Assembly: GCA_964520895.1 (NCBI GenBank)
Contig: CAZFOR010000013.1
Coordinates: forward strand, 1-23,298
Direction of reading: 5' to 3'
Origin: SIG350 sp964520895
Lineage (GTDB): Bacteria; Bacillota; Clostridia; TANB77; SIG350
Length of the DNA stretch: 23,298 nucleotides
Positions 5,534 to 13,666 of the stretch are shown piece by piece; within the stretch, counting starts at the first letter, position 1; the number at the start of each line of letters is the position of its first letter. Both the position numbers and the translations under genes were made by a program. The notes beneath the pieces are model-generated. The model was not told the DNA's origin. It did no database searches and worked only from the letters and a program-made list of their open reading frames with translations.

Positions 5534-7192
5534 ATGAAAATAATTAAAAAGTATTTAAGGGTAATAATTGTAATAGCAATTGTAATTGTAATATTAGGAA
5601 TATATAAAGTTATTCCTAGATATCATAATCCATATACTAAAGGTAATATATCCAAGCAAATTGGCTTGATAATGGGGAATAAAGATAGAACTAAAGATTT
5701 AGTAGATGATATAATAATAGAAGATAATAGAATATTATTGTCATTTGAAAATATGAAAAGATTTATAGATGAAAACATACAAGATGATGAAAAATATAAT
5801 CAAATTATTACTAATTCAATTTATAGCACAAAAATTATAGATTATACAAATAAGAAAATGAGAGAGTATACATCAAATAATTGGGAAGACATATATGTAA
5901 AAGAAGAGTCTAATAAAAGATATTTTGATATTAAACAGTTACAAGAAGTATATGGAATTGATGTTAAATATGTTGAGAAAACTAATTTGGTAGTAATTGA
6001 TAAAGATATTTACACAAATAAAATTGGTAGTATAAAGAAAAATACAAATTTAATGTATTTACCATCTAGTATAAGCGCAAAAATAGACAAGCTTGTAAGT
6101 GAAAGTAAAGTATATATATTAAGAGAAGATAAAAGTTACTATAAAGTAGTAGATGATTTAGGAAGATTTGGTTATGTAAAACAAAAGGATGTAGAAAATG
6201 TACAAGATACACAAGCCTATACAACTAAAAAATATGATGGAAAAATAAATTTAGTATGGGATTATATGTATTATACATCACCAGATAGAAGTGCAGAAAG
6301 TAAAATTGAAGGATTAAATATAATATCTCCAACATGGTTAGAATTAGTTGATAATACAGGAAAAATACTTGATAAAACAGATCAAAACTATATTAATTGG
6401 ACTAAAAATGTAGGTTATGATATATGGGTAATGTTTAGCAATAATTCAAAAATAGATACTACACATACTATTTTAAATGATAGTAAATTAAGAGAAAAAG
6501 TAATTACACAGGTATTGAAGATATGTGAAGAAAATAATTTTAATGGGATAAATGTTGATTTTGAAAATATATATAAAGAAGATAAAGATATGTATTCACA
6601 ATTTGTACGTGAACTTGCAATAGCTTTTAGAAATAAAGGTATGTTTGTTTCTGTTGATGTAACAGTACCTGATGGTGGTGATACATGGTCATTATGTTTT
6701 GATAGAAATAAACTTGCAGATGCAGTTGACTATGTTATATTAATGGCTTATGATCAAACACAAGCATCAAGTCAAAAACCTAATAGTGTTTCAGCATATA
6801 ATTGGGTAGATGCAAACCTAGAAAAAATGACTACAAATGAAGGTGTAAGTAGTGATAAGCTAATTTTAGGACTTCCATTTTATACACGAATTTGGAAAAC
6901 TGATTTAAGTAGTAATAAAGTTACATCAGCTACATTGGATATGAAAGATACTAATAGTTATATTGCAGGGAATAATGTTACTACAACATGGTTAGATGCT
7001 GAAAAACAAAATTATGCAGATTATGTTTTAGGTAACACAACAAAATACCAAATATGGGTTGAAGATATAAAATCAATTGAAGAAAAATTGAAATTATATG
7101 AAAAATACAATTTAGCAGGTGTTGCGGCATGGGAGAAAGATAGAGAAGACCAAGCTGTTTGGAAATTAATTAATTCATATTTAAATAAATAA
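5534..7192 (+). CDS. membrane-anchored GH18 glycosidase with copper-amine-oxidase-like and SH3-like domains
   Basis: The 552-residue protein has an N-terminal membrane anchor (residues 8-25). Next come a copper-amine-oxidase-N-like region (about 50-160, ILLSFENMKRFIDENI to VKYVEKTNLVVIDKD) and an SH3-like segment (about 165-225, SESKVYILREDKSYYKVV, GRFGYVKQKDV). A glycoside hydrolase family 18 barrel fills about 230-550. The catalytic strand reads NGINVDFENIYKED; Glu344 is the proton donor and Asp342 precedes it, as in the YaaH/SleL/YdhD branch that cleaves peptidoglycan sugar chains in spores or cell walls. YVILMAYDQTQASS and AGVAAWEKDREDQAVW are further barrel motifs. It lacks LysM repeats. 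The likely role is outside the membrane in wall or spore-cortex remodelling; the substrate is inferred. Ribosome binding site AAGAGG. Confidence 0.9.
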   Translation: MKIIKKYLRVIIVIAIVIVILGIYKVIPRYHNPYTKGNISKQIGLIMGNKDRTKDLVDDIIIEDNRILLSFENMKRFIDENIQDDEKYNQIITNSIYSTKIIDYTNKKMREYTSNNWEDIYVKEESNKRYFDIKQLQEVYGIDVKYVEKTNLVVIDKDIYTNKIGSIKKNTNLMYLPSSISAKIDKLVSESKVYILREDKSYYKVVDDLGRFGYVKQKDVENVQDTQAYTTKKYDGKINLVWDYMYYTSPDRSAESKIEGLNIISPTWLELVDNTGKILDKTDQNYINWTKNVGYDIWVMFSNNSKIDTTHTILNDSKLREKVITQVLKICEENNFNGINVDFENIYKEDKDMYSQFVRELAIAFRNKGMFVSVDVTVPDGGDTWSLCFDRNKLADAVDYVILMAYDQTQASSQKPNSVSAYNWVDANLEKMTTNEGVSSDKLILGLPFYTRIWKTDLSSNKVTSATLDMKDTNSYIAGNNVTTTWLDAEKQNYADYVLGNTTKYQIWVEDIKSIEEKLKLYEKYNLAGVAAWEKDREDQAVWKLINSYLNK

Positions 7193-7208
7193 TATAAAAA
7201 ATGAGTAT

Positions 7209-7264
7209 AAAAGCACTTCTGTTTACATATATTGTAACAAATATATAATATGGAGGTGCTTTTT
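7209..7264 (+). terminator. hairpin that may terminate GH18 and mask the next ribosome binding site
   Basis: Bases 7209-7220 (AAAAGCACTTCT) pair with 7252-7263 (GGAGGTGCTTTT), 12 bp with two G-T pairs, around a 31-base A/T-rich loop. The right arm contains the GGAGGTG ribosome binding site of the gene starting at 7265. The run of T's after the stem allows weak termination. Confidence 0.55.
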
Positions 7265-8185
7265 ATGGTAGGATATGTTTGTTTATCAAATGATACTAGT
7301 AGTTATATAAAGAAAAAACTTAAATTAAATAGTATAAAACTAACTGATTTTAATAATAATATGAAAATAGATATATTAATTAATAAACATTTTAATGACA
7401 AATTCTCAGATATTGAAACAAATGAAAAGTTATTAAAAAAACAAGTTAAATTTGCAAAAAAGGTAATAAAAAAACTAGAGAAGAATGACATTACAAGTGT
7501 TGTAATAGAAAATGAAATATACAAGAAGTGTAAAGTTATTGTAAATGAAATTTATTCAAGTGATATTGAGGTTATAACTGGTGATGAGCTATATGAGAAT
7601 ATGGTTACAAATATAATTGAATATATATTAGATAATAATAATAAAATAAAGCTATCAGATATTAATTTAGGTATAGCTATTAGTTTAATTACATATAATA
7701 GGCTTACATTTATTAGAAATATCTCTAATACTATTAAGGGGTTAACAATTTTAACAGATGATGTAGAAAAGTTTGATAACTTATATAAAGAAACATTATC
7801 CGAAAATGGATTATCAATTAAGGTTACAAATAATTTTAAAACTGGGCTAAAAAATTGTGATTTTATAATTAATTTTGACATAGATAATGAAAAATTAGTT
7901 AGTACAAATTATAATAATTGTATATTTTTTAATTTTTCAAATAAAATTAGTAAGGTAAAGAAGAATTTTAAAGGTATAATTATCAATGATATTATAATTA
8001 AAATTGATGACCAAAATATAATAAAAAATCACATAGATATTAAAAGATTCAGAAATATTGCACTTATGCAATCTTTAAATTTAGATTTAAAACGAACAGA
8101 AATCTTAAATCTAGTTGGTATTAAAGAAAAAATAGATTTAAGTGATATCGAAAGATTCGAAACATACAGAAGAAAAAAGAGATAA
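7265..8185 (+). CDS. hypothetical protein, 307 residues, possible Rossmann-like part
   Basis: I cannot assign this protein. It begins MVGYVCLSNDTSS and is rich in Lys, Asn and Ile. There is no signal peptide or membrane helix. The middle (IKGLTILTDDVEKFDNLYKE, then NFKTGLKNCDFIINFDI, then NCIFFNF) alternates strands and helices like a Rossmann fold, with 'CDFIINFD' where a dinucleotide-binding protein would return to its sheet, but no glycine-rich loop is visible. The C terminus is basic (RRKKR). The start is ATG 7265, six bases after GGAGGTG; the upstream in-frame ATG at 7250 overlaps that site. Similar unnamed proteins exist in Clostridia as far as I recall. No function is proposed. Confidence 0.75.
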   Translation: MVGYVCLSNDTSSYIKKKLKLNSIKLTDFNNNMKIDILINKHFNDKFSDIETNEKLLKKQVKFAKKVIKKLEKNDITSVVIENEIYKKCKVIVNEIYSSDIEVITGDELYENMVTNIIEYILDNNNKIKLSDINLGIAISLITYNRLTFIRNISNTIKGLTILTDDVEKFDNLYKETLSENGLSIKVTNNFKTGLKNCDFIINFDIDNEKLVSTNYNNCIFFNFSNKISKVKKNFKGIIINDIIIKIDDQNIIKNHIDIKRFRNIALMQSLNLDLKRTEILNLVGIKEKIDLSDIERFETYRRKKR

Positions 8186-8219
8186 TTATTTATTAAAGAA
8201 ATAATTTTTAAATTTTCTA

Positions 8220-8248
8220 TTGACAAAAATGTAAAAATAGAATAATAT
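8220..8248 (+). promoter_or_regulatory. greA promoter
   Basis: TTGACA (8220-8225), 17-base spacer, TAATAT (8243-8248). The leader has an AAACAAA/TTTGTTT hairpin before the ribosome binding site. Confidence 0.7.
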
Positions 8249-8307
8249 ATCACATATTAAAACAAATATATGTTTGTTTATATAAAATATAAAAGGGGAA
8301 ATGTCAT

Positions 8308-8784
8308 ATGGCAAAAGAAATTATATTAACTGTTGAAGGGTTAAAAAAATTAGAGGATGAATTATTTTATTTAAGAGGAGAAAAAAGACAAGAAATAGCC
8401 GAAAGAATTAAAGTTGCTTTGGGCTTTGGTGATTTGTCTGAAAATTCTGAATATGATGAAGCTAAAAATGAGCAAGGATTAATAGAAATGAAAATTGCTG
8501 AATTAGAGGATAAATTAAGAAATGCAAAAGTTATAGATGATGAAGATGTTAATACTAAATCAGTTGGTGTTGGAACAAAAGTAAAAGTTTTAGACATGGA
8601 ATATGATGAGGAAGTAGAATATTCTATTGTTGGAGTAACAGAAGTTGATTTAGATCAAAACAGAATATCAAATGAATCTCCTATTGCAGCAGGATTAATG
8701 GGTAAGAAAAAAGGAGAAGTTGTTGAAATTACTGTTCCAGCAGGTGTTATTAAATTTAAAATTTTAAGTATTTCAAAATTATAA
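8308..8784 (+). CDS. greA: transcription elongation factor GreA
   Basis: GreA enters the secondary channel of RNA polymerase and stimulates cleavage of backtracked RNA, freeing stalled elongation complexes. The 158-residue length is standard. Residues 1-75 form the antiparallel coiled coil, with the conserved tip LGFGDLSENSEYDEAKNEQ carrying the acidic residues that hold the catalytic metal. Residues 80-158 form the FKBP-like domain (VGVGTKVKVLDME, ISNESPIAAGLMGKKKGEVVEI, FKILSI). AAAGGGG lies 10 bases before the ATG. The gene has its own promoter and is followed by the pyrG promoter and leader, so it is probably monocistronic. Confidence 0.97.
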   Translation: MAKEIILTVEGLKKLEDELFYLRGEKRQEIAERIKVALGFGDLSENSEYDEAKNEQGLIEMKIAELEDKLRNAKVIDDEDVNTKSVGVGTKVKVLDMEYDEEVEYSIVGVTEVDLDQNRISNESPIAAGLMGKKKGEVVEITVPAGVIKFKILSISKL

Positions 8785-8802
8785 AATAATTGTAGAAAAA
8801 TA

Positions 8803-8831
8803 TTGCAATTATAAAATTATAGTGATATAAA
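8803..8831 (+). promoter_or_regulatory. putative pyrG promoter
   Basis: TTGCAA (8803-8808), 17-base spacer, TATAAA (8826-8831). Transcription would begin near 8838, immediately before the hairpin at 8841. Confidence 0.5.
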
Positions 8832-8840
8832 ATATATAAA

Positions 8841-8900
8841 TAGATTAAAAAAAAACCGCTTTTTTAAGTGGGGAAATTTTTAGTCTATTTTTATTTTATT
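8841..8900 (+). promoter_or_regulatory. pyrG leader hairpin, possible attenuator
   Basis: TAGATTAAAAA (8841-8851) pairs with TTTTTAGTCTA (8877-8887), and within it CCGCTT (8856-8861) pairs with AAGTGG (8866-8871). The run TTTTTATTTTATT follows. It could end greA transcription, but its place just after a predicted pyrG start site resembles the CTP-responsive leader terminator of Bacillus subtilis pyrG. Confidence 0.55.
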
Positions 8901-8937
8901 ATAAATATTATCAAATGTATTAGAAAGGGTGATGTGT

Positions 8938-10536
8938 ATGAAAACAAAGTATATTTTTATAACAGGGGGAGTTGTATCAGGATTGGGAAAAGGAATTACA
9001 GCAGCTTCATTAGGTAGGTTACTAAAAAATAGAGGATATAAAGTTGTAATACAGAAATTTGACCAATATATAAATATTGATCCTGGTACTATGAATCCAC
9101 TAGAACATGGAGAGGTTTTTGTTACAGATGATGGTACTGAAACTGATTTGGATTTAGGACATTATGAAAGATTTATTGATGAAAATTTAAGCAACATGTC
9201 TAGTTTTAGTACAGGTAAGATTTATTCATCTGTTATAAATAAAGAAAGACAAGGTAAATATTTAGGTAAAACTGTACAAGTTATACCACATATTACAGAT
9301 GAAGTTAAACAAACAATATGCTATTTTGATAAAAAAGATGTAGATATTGTTATTGTTGAAATAGGTGGGGTTGTTGGTGATATAGAAGGACTATATTTAA
9401 TTGAGGCAGTTAGACAAGTTTGTTTTGAAAAGAAAAAAGAAGATGTTGCATATATTCATGTTACACTTTTACCATACATAACAGGATCAAATGAATTAAA
9501 ATCAAAACCTACACAGCACTCTGTGAAAGAATTACAATCATATGGTATTAAACCTGATATTATTGTTTGTAGATCTGATTGTGAAATACCAGAAAATCTA
9601 AAAGATAAAATCGCCCTATATTGTAATGTTAAAAAAGAAAATGTAATTGAAAATTCTACAGTAAGTAATTTATATGAAGTTCCTATTATGCTTGAAAAAA
9701 ATGGACTAGCAGTTCAAATTTGTAAACAATTAAAACTAAAAAATATCAAGCCAGATAATCTGGAATGGGAGAAGATGGTTAAAAAAATAAATTCTGCTAC
9801 TAAAGAAATTAATGTTGCAATTGTTGGCAAATATGTAAAATTAGATGACGCATATTTGTCTGTTACAGAAAGTTTAAAACATGCTGGATATAAAAATAAT
9901 GTTAGAGTGAATGTAGATTTAGTAGATAGTGAAAAACTAAATGATAATAATGTAACTAAAGTATTAAGTAAGTACAAAGCAATTGTTGTACCTGGTGGAT
10001 TTGGAGATAGAGGAATTGATGGCAAAATATCAGCAATAAAATATGCTAGAACAAATAATATACCATTTTTAGGTATTTGTTTAGGTATGCAATTATCTGT
10101 AATAGAATTCTGTAAAAATGTTTTAAATATAAAAGATGCTTCTTCAGAAGAATTTGACCAAAAATCCAAAAATAAAGTTATACATATAATGAATGAACAA
10201 AAAAATATATCTAAAAAAGGTGGAACAATGAGATTAGGAGCATATCCTTGTAAATTAAAACAGAAAAGTAAAATATACAATATATACAAAGAAGAGATAA
10301 TATCTGAAAGACATAGACATAGATATGAATTTAATAACACGTATAAAAAGATAATAGAAGAAAATGGTCTAATTTGCTCAGGTATGTCACCTGATGAAAA
10401 ATTAGTTGAAATAGTAGAATTAAAAGAACATCCGTTTTTTATAGGAGTACAATTTCACCCAGAATTTAAATCAAGGCCCAATAATACACATCCATTGTTT
10501 ACACAATTGATAAAGTGTGGTATAAATAATATATAA
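8938..10536 (+). CDS. pyrG: CTP synthase (glutamine-dependent)
   Basis: PyrG makes CTP from UTP, ATP and glutamine. The N-terminal synthetase domain begins KTKYIFITGGVVSGLGKGIT, with its P-loop, and includes HGEVFVTDDGTETDLDL and the Mg-binding acidic residues. The C-terminal class I glutamine amidotransferase domain (from about 295) has the nucleophile Cys381 in GICLGMQLS and His507/Glu509 in VQFHPEFKSRP. The length of 532 residues is normal and all key residues seen are present. I chose ATG 8938 because AAAGGG lies 8 bases upstream and the protein then starts like other PyrG proteins; ATG 8932 and GTG 8929 sit in or beside the ribosome binding site. A lipoprotein gene follows 20 bp later. 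Confidence 0.98.
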   Translation: MKTKYIFITGGVVSGLGKGITAASLGRLLKNRGYKVVIQKFDQYINIDPGTMNPLEHGEVFVTDDGTETDLDLGHYERFIDENLSNMSSFSTGKIYSSVINKERQGKYLGKTVQVIPHITDEVKQTICYFDKKDVDIVIVEIGGVVGDIEGLYLIEAVRQVCFEKKKEDVAYIHVTLLPYITGSNELKSKPTQHSVKELQSYGIKPDIIVCRSDCEIPENLKDKIALYCNVKKENVIENSTVSNLYEVPIMLEKNGLAVQICKQLKLKNIKPDNLEWEKMVKKINSATKEINVAIVGKYVKLDDAYLSVTESLKHAGYKNNVRVNVDLVDSEKLNDNNVTKVLSKYKAIVVPGGFGDRGIDGKISAIKYARTNNIPFLGICLGMQLSVIEFCKNVLNIKDASSEEFDQKSKNKVIHIMNEQKNISKKGGTMRLGAYPCKLKQKSKIYNIYKEEIISERHRHRYEFNNTYKKIIEENGLICSGMSPDEKLVEIVELKEHPFFIGVQFHPEFKSRPNNTHPLFTQLIKCGINNI

Positions 10537-10556
10537 AAAGATTATTGGAGAGTTTT

Positions 10557-11207
10557 ATGAAGGGTATTAGTAAGTTAGTATTTATTTTAATAATCATATT
10601 CATACTTGTCGCATGTGGAGAAAAACCAGATAATATTAGCAATGATGACAATTTGTCGACTCACGAGATTGTTGATAAAGAAAATATTTTGTCTAATATA
10701 TCTGAACCAAAGCAAGTATTAATAAAAAATCAAAAAAATGAAAAAGTCATGGTAGGAAGTATAGAAGTTACAATTACTAAGCTTGCTACATACGATATCT
10801 CCGGTGTTGTACTTGAAAAGAAAAAGCACAACGAAATTGTTGGTCCATATGATGTTGCACTTGCTTGGGGAATATTAACAAAAGATGATAATTATAAAAA
10901 AATAAATATTTGGCAATCTGGAAATAGACAAGTAACTTGGCTTGTAAAAGATGCTGCATGGCTTAGTTCTGTAGGAGGTATTAATAATATTCAAACTAAA
11001 TTATCACATAATCATTTAATTCCACCAACAGAGGAGTATAGAAGATTATTTACTAAAATAAGAATAGGTGACTATATTAGAGTAAAGGGGTATTTAGTTA
11101 CAGTTAGGTGGGATAATGCATATTGGGGACCAAGTAGTTTAGTTAGAGATGACACTGATTGTGAAATAATATATGTTGAAGACATAAAATGGCTAAAAGA
11201 GAAATAA
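10557..11207 (+). CDS. predicted lipoprotein of unknown function
   Basis: The N terminus MKGISKLVFILIIIFILVACGEKP is a lipoprotein signal peptide with lipobox LVAC, so the mature protein of about 195 residues is anchored outside the membrane by its Cys. After a polar linker comes one compact domain with YDVALAWGILTKDD, HNHLIPPTEEYRRLFTKI, IRIGDYIRVKGYLVTV and SSLVRDDTDCEIIYVED. I associate this set (YDVALAWG, N-H-IPA, GD-vr-kGYLV, SSL-R-DT--CE-iyVe) with an uncharacterised family in several phyla, and I know no function. The GGAGAG ribosome binding site fits ATG 10557 better than the in-frame TTG at 10545. The gene is close behind pyrG and may be co-transcribed. Confidence 0.85.
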   Translation: MKGISKLVFILIIIFILVACGEKPDNISNDDNLSTHEIVDKENILSNISEPKQVLIKNQKNEKVMVGSIEVTITKLATYDISGVVLEKKKHNEIVGPYDVALAWGILTKDDNYKKINIWQSGNRQVTWLVKDAAWLSSVGGINNIQTKLSHNHLIPPTEEYRRLFTKIRIGDYIRVKGYLVTVRWDNAYWGPSSLVRDDTDCEIIYVEDIKWLKEK

Positions 11208-11222
11208 AATACTACTAAATAC

Positions 11223-11251
11223 TTGAAAAATCGTGCAAAATAGGGTAAGAT
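11223..11251 (+). promoter_or_regulatory. putative efp promoter
   Basis: TTGAAA (11223-11228), 17-base spacer, TAAGAT (11246-11251), about 35 bases before efp. Confidence 0.45.
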
Positions 11252-11285
11252 ATATTAGTAAAAAAATTAGAAAGGTGGAAAATAT

Positions 11286-11843
11286 ATGATAAGTGCAGGA
11301 GAATTTAGAAATGGAGCAACATTTGAAATGGATGGCAATGTATTTAAAGTTATTGAATTTCAACATGTTAAACCAGGAAAAGGAGCAGCTTTTGTTAGAA
11401 CAAAGCTTAAAAATGTTATTACAGGAGCAGTATTAGAAAAAACATTTAGCCCAACAGATAAAATGCCAAAAGCACAAGTTGACAGAAAGGATATGCAATA
11501 TTTATATCAAGATGGTGGATTATATTATTTCATGGATGTTGATACATATGAACAATTACCACTTTCAGAGGCTCTTTTAACAGATACCTTGAAATATTTA
11601 AAAGATAGTACTATGGTAAAAGTTTTATCATATAAAGGAAATGTTTTTGGTGTAGAACCACCATTATTTGTAGAGTTAGAAGTAACATATACAGAACCAG
11701 GATTTAAAGGAGATTCATCAACTGGTGCAACAAAACCGGCAACAGTTGAAACAGGTGCTAATTTTAATGTTCCTCTATTTGTAAATATAGGAGATGTAAT
11801 TAGAATTGATACTAGAACTGGTGATTATATGGAAAGAGTATAA
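11286..11843 (+). CDS. efp: translation elongation factor P
   Basis: EF-P binds between the P and E sites of the ribosome and restores peptide-bond formation at polyproline stretches. The 185-residue length and three beta-barrel domains are standard: KOW-like N domain (1-65), central OB domain (VDRKDMQYLYQDGGLYYFMD), and C-terminal OB domain (GDSSTGATKPATVETGANFNVPLFVNIGD, split by its usual turns). The tip loop reads HVKPGKGAAFVR. Lys32 in PGKG sits where Bacillus subtilis EF-P is modified by 5-aminopentanol. No modification enzyme is in the window. An AAAGGTGG ribosome binding site precedes the ATG, and the zinc-ribbon gene starts 3 bases after the stop, so they are translationally coupled. 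Confidence 0.98.
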   Translation: MISAGEFRNGATFEMDGNVFKVIEFQHVKPGKGAAFVRTKLKNVITGAVLEKTFSPTDKMPKAQVDRKDMQYLYQDGGLYYFMDVDTYEQLPLSEALLTDTLKYLKDSTMVKVLSYKGNVFGVEPPLFVELEVTYTEPGFKGDSSTGATKPATVETGANFNVPLFVNIGDVIRIDTRTGDYMERV

Positions 11844-11845
11844 AT

Positions 11846-12211
11846 ATGGCTAATATTAAAGATATGTTTAATGATTTAGTAGAAAATGTAAACAATTTAA
11901 GAATTTCTAAAAAAAGTAAAGAACAAATACTTGACTTGGTATGTGATATATTATTACAATTAGAAGATGATATATTATCTAAGCAAAATTACTTAGAAGA
12001 TAGATTAGATAAAATTGAACAATATATTAATGATGATATAGAGTACAACCAAATAGATTATGATTTGTCAATAAAATGTCCATATTGCAACAGAGAAATA
12101 GATGTTTTTATGGATAAAGACAAAATGGATATTAAATGCCCATTATGTAATAACATAATTGAATTAGAATGGGATTATAATCAAAAAAACAAACAAGATG
12201 GAACGAAATAA
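11846..12211 (+). CDS. CD1247-like helical protein with C-terminal zinc ribbon
   Basis: The 121-residue protein has a helical, acidic N-terminal half (FNDLVENVNNLRISKKSKEQ, then LVCDILLQLEDDILSKQNYLEDRLDKIEQYI). The C terminus is a zinc ribbon with two pairs, CPYC (about residue 75) and CPLC (about 95). This resembles clostridial proteins annotated 'CD1247 N-terminal domain-containing', which commonly follow efp. The function is unknown; a zinc ribbon behind efp suggests a link to ribosomes or RNA, which is inference. The ATG at 11846 lies 2 bases after the efp stop, with GGAAAGAG inside the end of efp as ribosome binding site. A small hairpin with a short T run overlaps its stop codon. Confidence 0.8.
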   Translation: MANIKDMFNDLVENVNNLRISKKSKEQILDLVCDILLQLEDDILSKQNYLEDRLDKIEQYINDDIEYNQIDYDLSIKCPYCNREIDVFMDKDKMDIKCPLCNNIIELEWDYNQKNKQDGTK

Positions 12212-12224
12212 AAGTTCCATTTTT
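12198..12224 (+). terminator. weak terminator hairpin over the zinc-ribbon stop codon
   Basis: ATGGAAC (12198-12204) pairs with GTTCCAT (12214-12220) around a 9-base loop that contains the TAA stop, followed by TTTT. It may only partly separate efp from miaB. Confidence 0.5.
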
Positions 12225-12243
12225 GATAGTAGAGGTAAAATAT

Positions 12244-13638
12244 ATGAAGGATAAAAAGCTTAATGTTCAAGAAGTAAACAAACAAAAAGAATATATAAAT
12301 ATAATTAAAAAAGAAATAAAAAATAAAAAGTATAATATTCAAACTATGGGTTGTAAATTAAATGAAAATGATTCTGAAAAATTATCTGGAATGGCTACAC
12401 AAATGGGATATCAGTTTACAGATGATATTAATGAAGCTGATTTAGTTATTTTAAATACATGTTGTATAAGAGAAAATGCAGAAAAAAAACTATTTAGCAA
12501 AATAGGTGAATTGAAAAACAGAAAAAAAGAAAAAGATATAATAGTTGCAATTGGTGGATGTATGACACAGCAACAACATATTATAGAAAAAATAAAAAAA
12601 TCGTATTCTTTTGTTGATATAGTATTTGGGACACATACGTTATATAAATTACCTGAATTAATATATGATGTTATATCTGAAAACCATAAGGTTAAAGATG
12701 TAATTGATATTGATGGAGAAATATATGAAGACTTACCAATCAAAAGAAATAGTAAATATTCTGCAAATATTACAATAATGTATGGATGTAATAATTTTTG
12801 TAGTTATTGCATAGTTCCATATGTTAGAGGTAGAGAAAGAAGCAGAGATATAAATGATATATATTCAGAAGTAAATCAGTTAGCAAAAGAAGGATACAAA
12901 GAAATAGTATTATTAGGTCAAAATGTAAATTCATATGGAAAAGATTTAAATGATGACAATGTTACATTTGCAAACTTGTTATATAAACTAAATGAAATAC
13001 AGGGAATAAAAATAATTAAATTTATTTCACCACATCCAAAAGATTTTACAGATGATGTAATTAAAGCAATAAAAGAATGTGAAAAAGTTGATAGGGTAAT
13101 TCATTTGCCACTGCAATCTGGTAGTGATAATATATTAGAAGCAATGAATAGAAAATACACAAAAAAGCAATATTTGGATTTAGTAGAAAAAATTAGAAAA
13201 CAAATACCAGATATAGCATTTACAACAGATATTATTGTTGGATTTCCAGGTGAAACAGAAAATGACTTTGAGGATACTTTAGATGTTGTGAAAAAAGTTG
13301 AATTTGAACAAGTGTTTATGTTTATATATTCAAGGAGAGTTGGAACTATAGCTGATAAAATGGAAAATCAAATACAAGAAGATATTAAAGTAAAAAGATT
13401 ACAAGAGTTAAAAGATATAACAACAAAAATAATTGATAAGAAAAATCAGCAATATGTAGGGAATATTGAAAAGATACTAGTTGAAGGTGTCAGTAAAAAC
13501 AATGAAGATATTTTGACAGGTAGAACAAAGACAAATAAAGTGATTAATTTTAAAGGAGATAAAAGCATAATAGGAAATATTGTAGATGTTAAAATTATCT
13601 CAAATCATCTTTGGTATTTAAAAGGTGAAATAATATAA
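12244..13638 (+). CDS. miaB: tRNA-2-methylthio-N6-dimethylallyladenosine synthase MiaB
   Basis: MiaB is a radical-SAM methylthiotransferase that adds a methylthio group to i6A37 in tRNAs reading UNN codons. The N-terminal domain (about 30-150) carries three cluster cysteines in TMGCKLNEND, NTCCIREN and GGCMTQQ. The radical SAM core has Cys182, Cys186 and Cys189 in YGCNNFCSYCIVPYVRGRE. The C-terminal TRAM domain (about 400-464, KILVEGVSKNN to GNIVDVKIISNHLWYL) binds tRNA. CIRENAEKK and HLPLQSGSD favour MiaB over MtaB or RimO. I chose ATG 12244, preceded by AGAGG; the in-frame TTG at 12223 lies in the hairpin of the previous gene. The 464-residue length is normal. Confidence 0.96.
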   Translation: MKDKKLNVQEVNKQKEYINIIKKEIKNKKYNIQTMGCKLNENDSEKLSGMATQMGYQFTDDINEADLVILNTCCIRENAEKKLFSKIGELKNRKKEKDIIVAIGGCMTQQQHIIEKIKKSYSFVDIVFGTHTLYKLPELIYDVISENHKVKDVIDIDGEIYEDLPIKRNSKYSANITIMYGCNNFCSYCIVPYVRGRERSRDINDIYSEVNQLAKEGYKEIVLLGQNVNSYGKDLNDDNVTFANLLYKLNEIQGIKIIKFISPHPKDFTDDVIKAIKECEKVDRVIHLPLQSGSDNILEAMNRKYTKKQYLDLVEKIRKQIPDIAFTTDIIVGFPGETENDFEDTLDVVKKVEFEQVFMFIYSRRVGTIADKMENQIQEDIKVKRLQELKDITTKIIDKKNQQYVGNIEKILVEGVSKNNEDILTGRTKTNKVINFKGDKSIIGNIVDVKIISNHLWYLKGEII

Positions 13639-13666
13639 TGTATCATATTGATGAAAGGAGACGAAT

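Noticed and set aside
7222..7249. Promoter (TTTACA-16-TATAAT) inside the hairpin loop before the 7265 gene
   Set aside because: Its start site would fall inside the GGAGG ribosome binding site, leaving no functional leader; probably chance in A/T-rich DNA, though it cannot be excluded without 5'-end mapping.
9714..10340. Long minus-strand open frame opposite pyrG
   Set aside because: It lies wholly within an intact pyrG, has no ribosome binding site, and its hydrophobic, Phe/Leu/Ser-rich product is the usual shadow of a Lys/Asn-rich gene.
12223..12243. TTG start for miaB at 12223
   Set aside because: It lies in the T run of the preceding hairpin without a ribosome binding site; ATG 12244 has AGAGG upstream.
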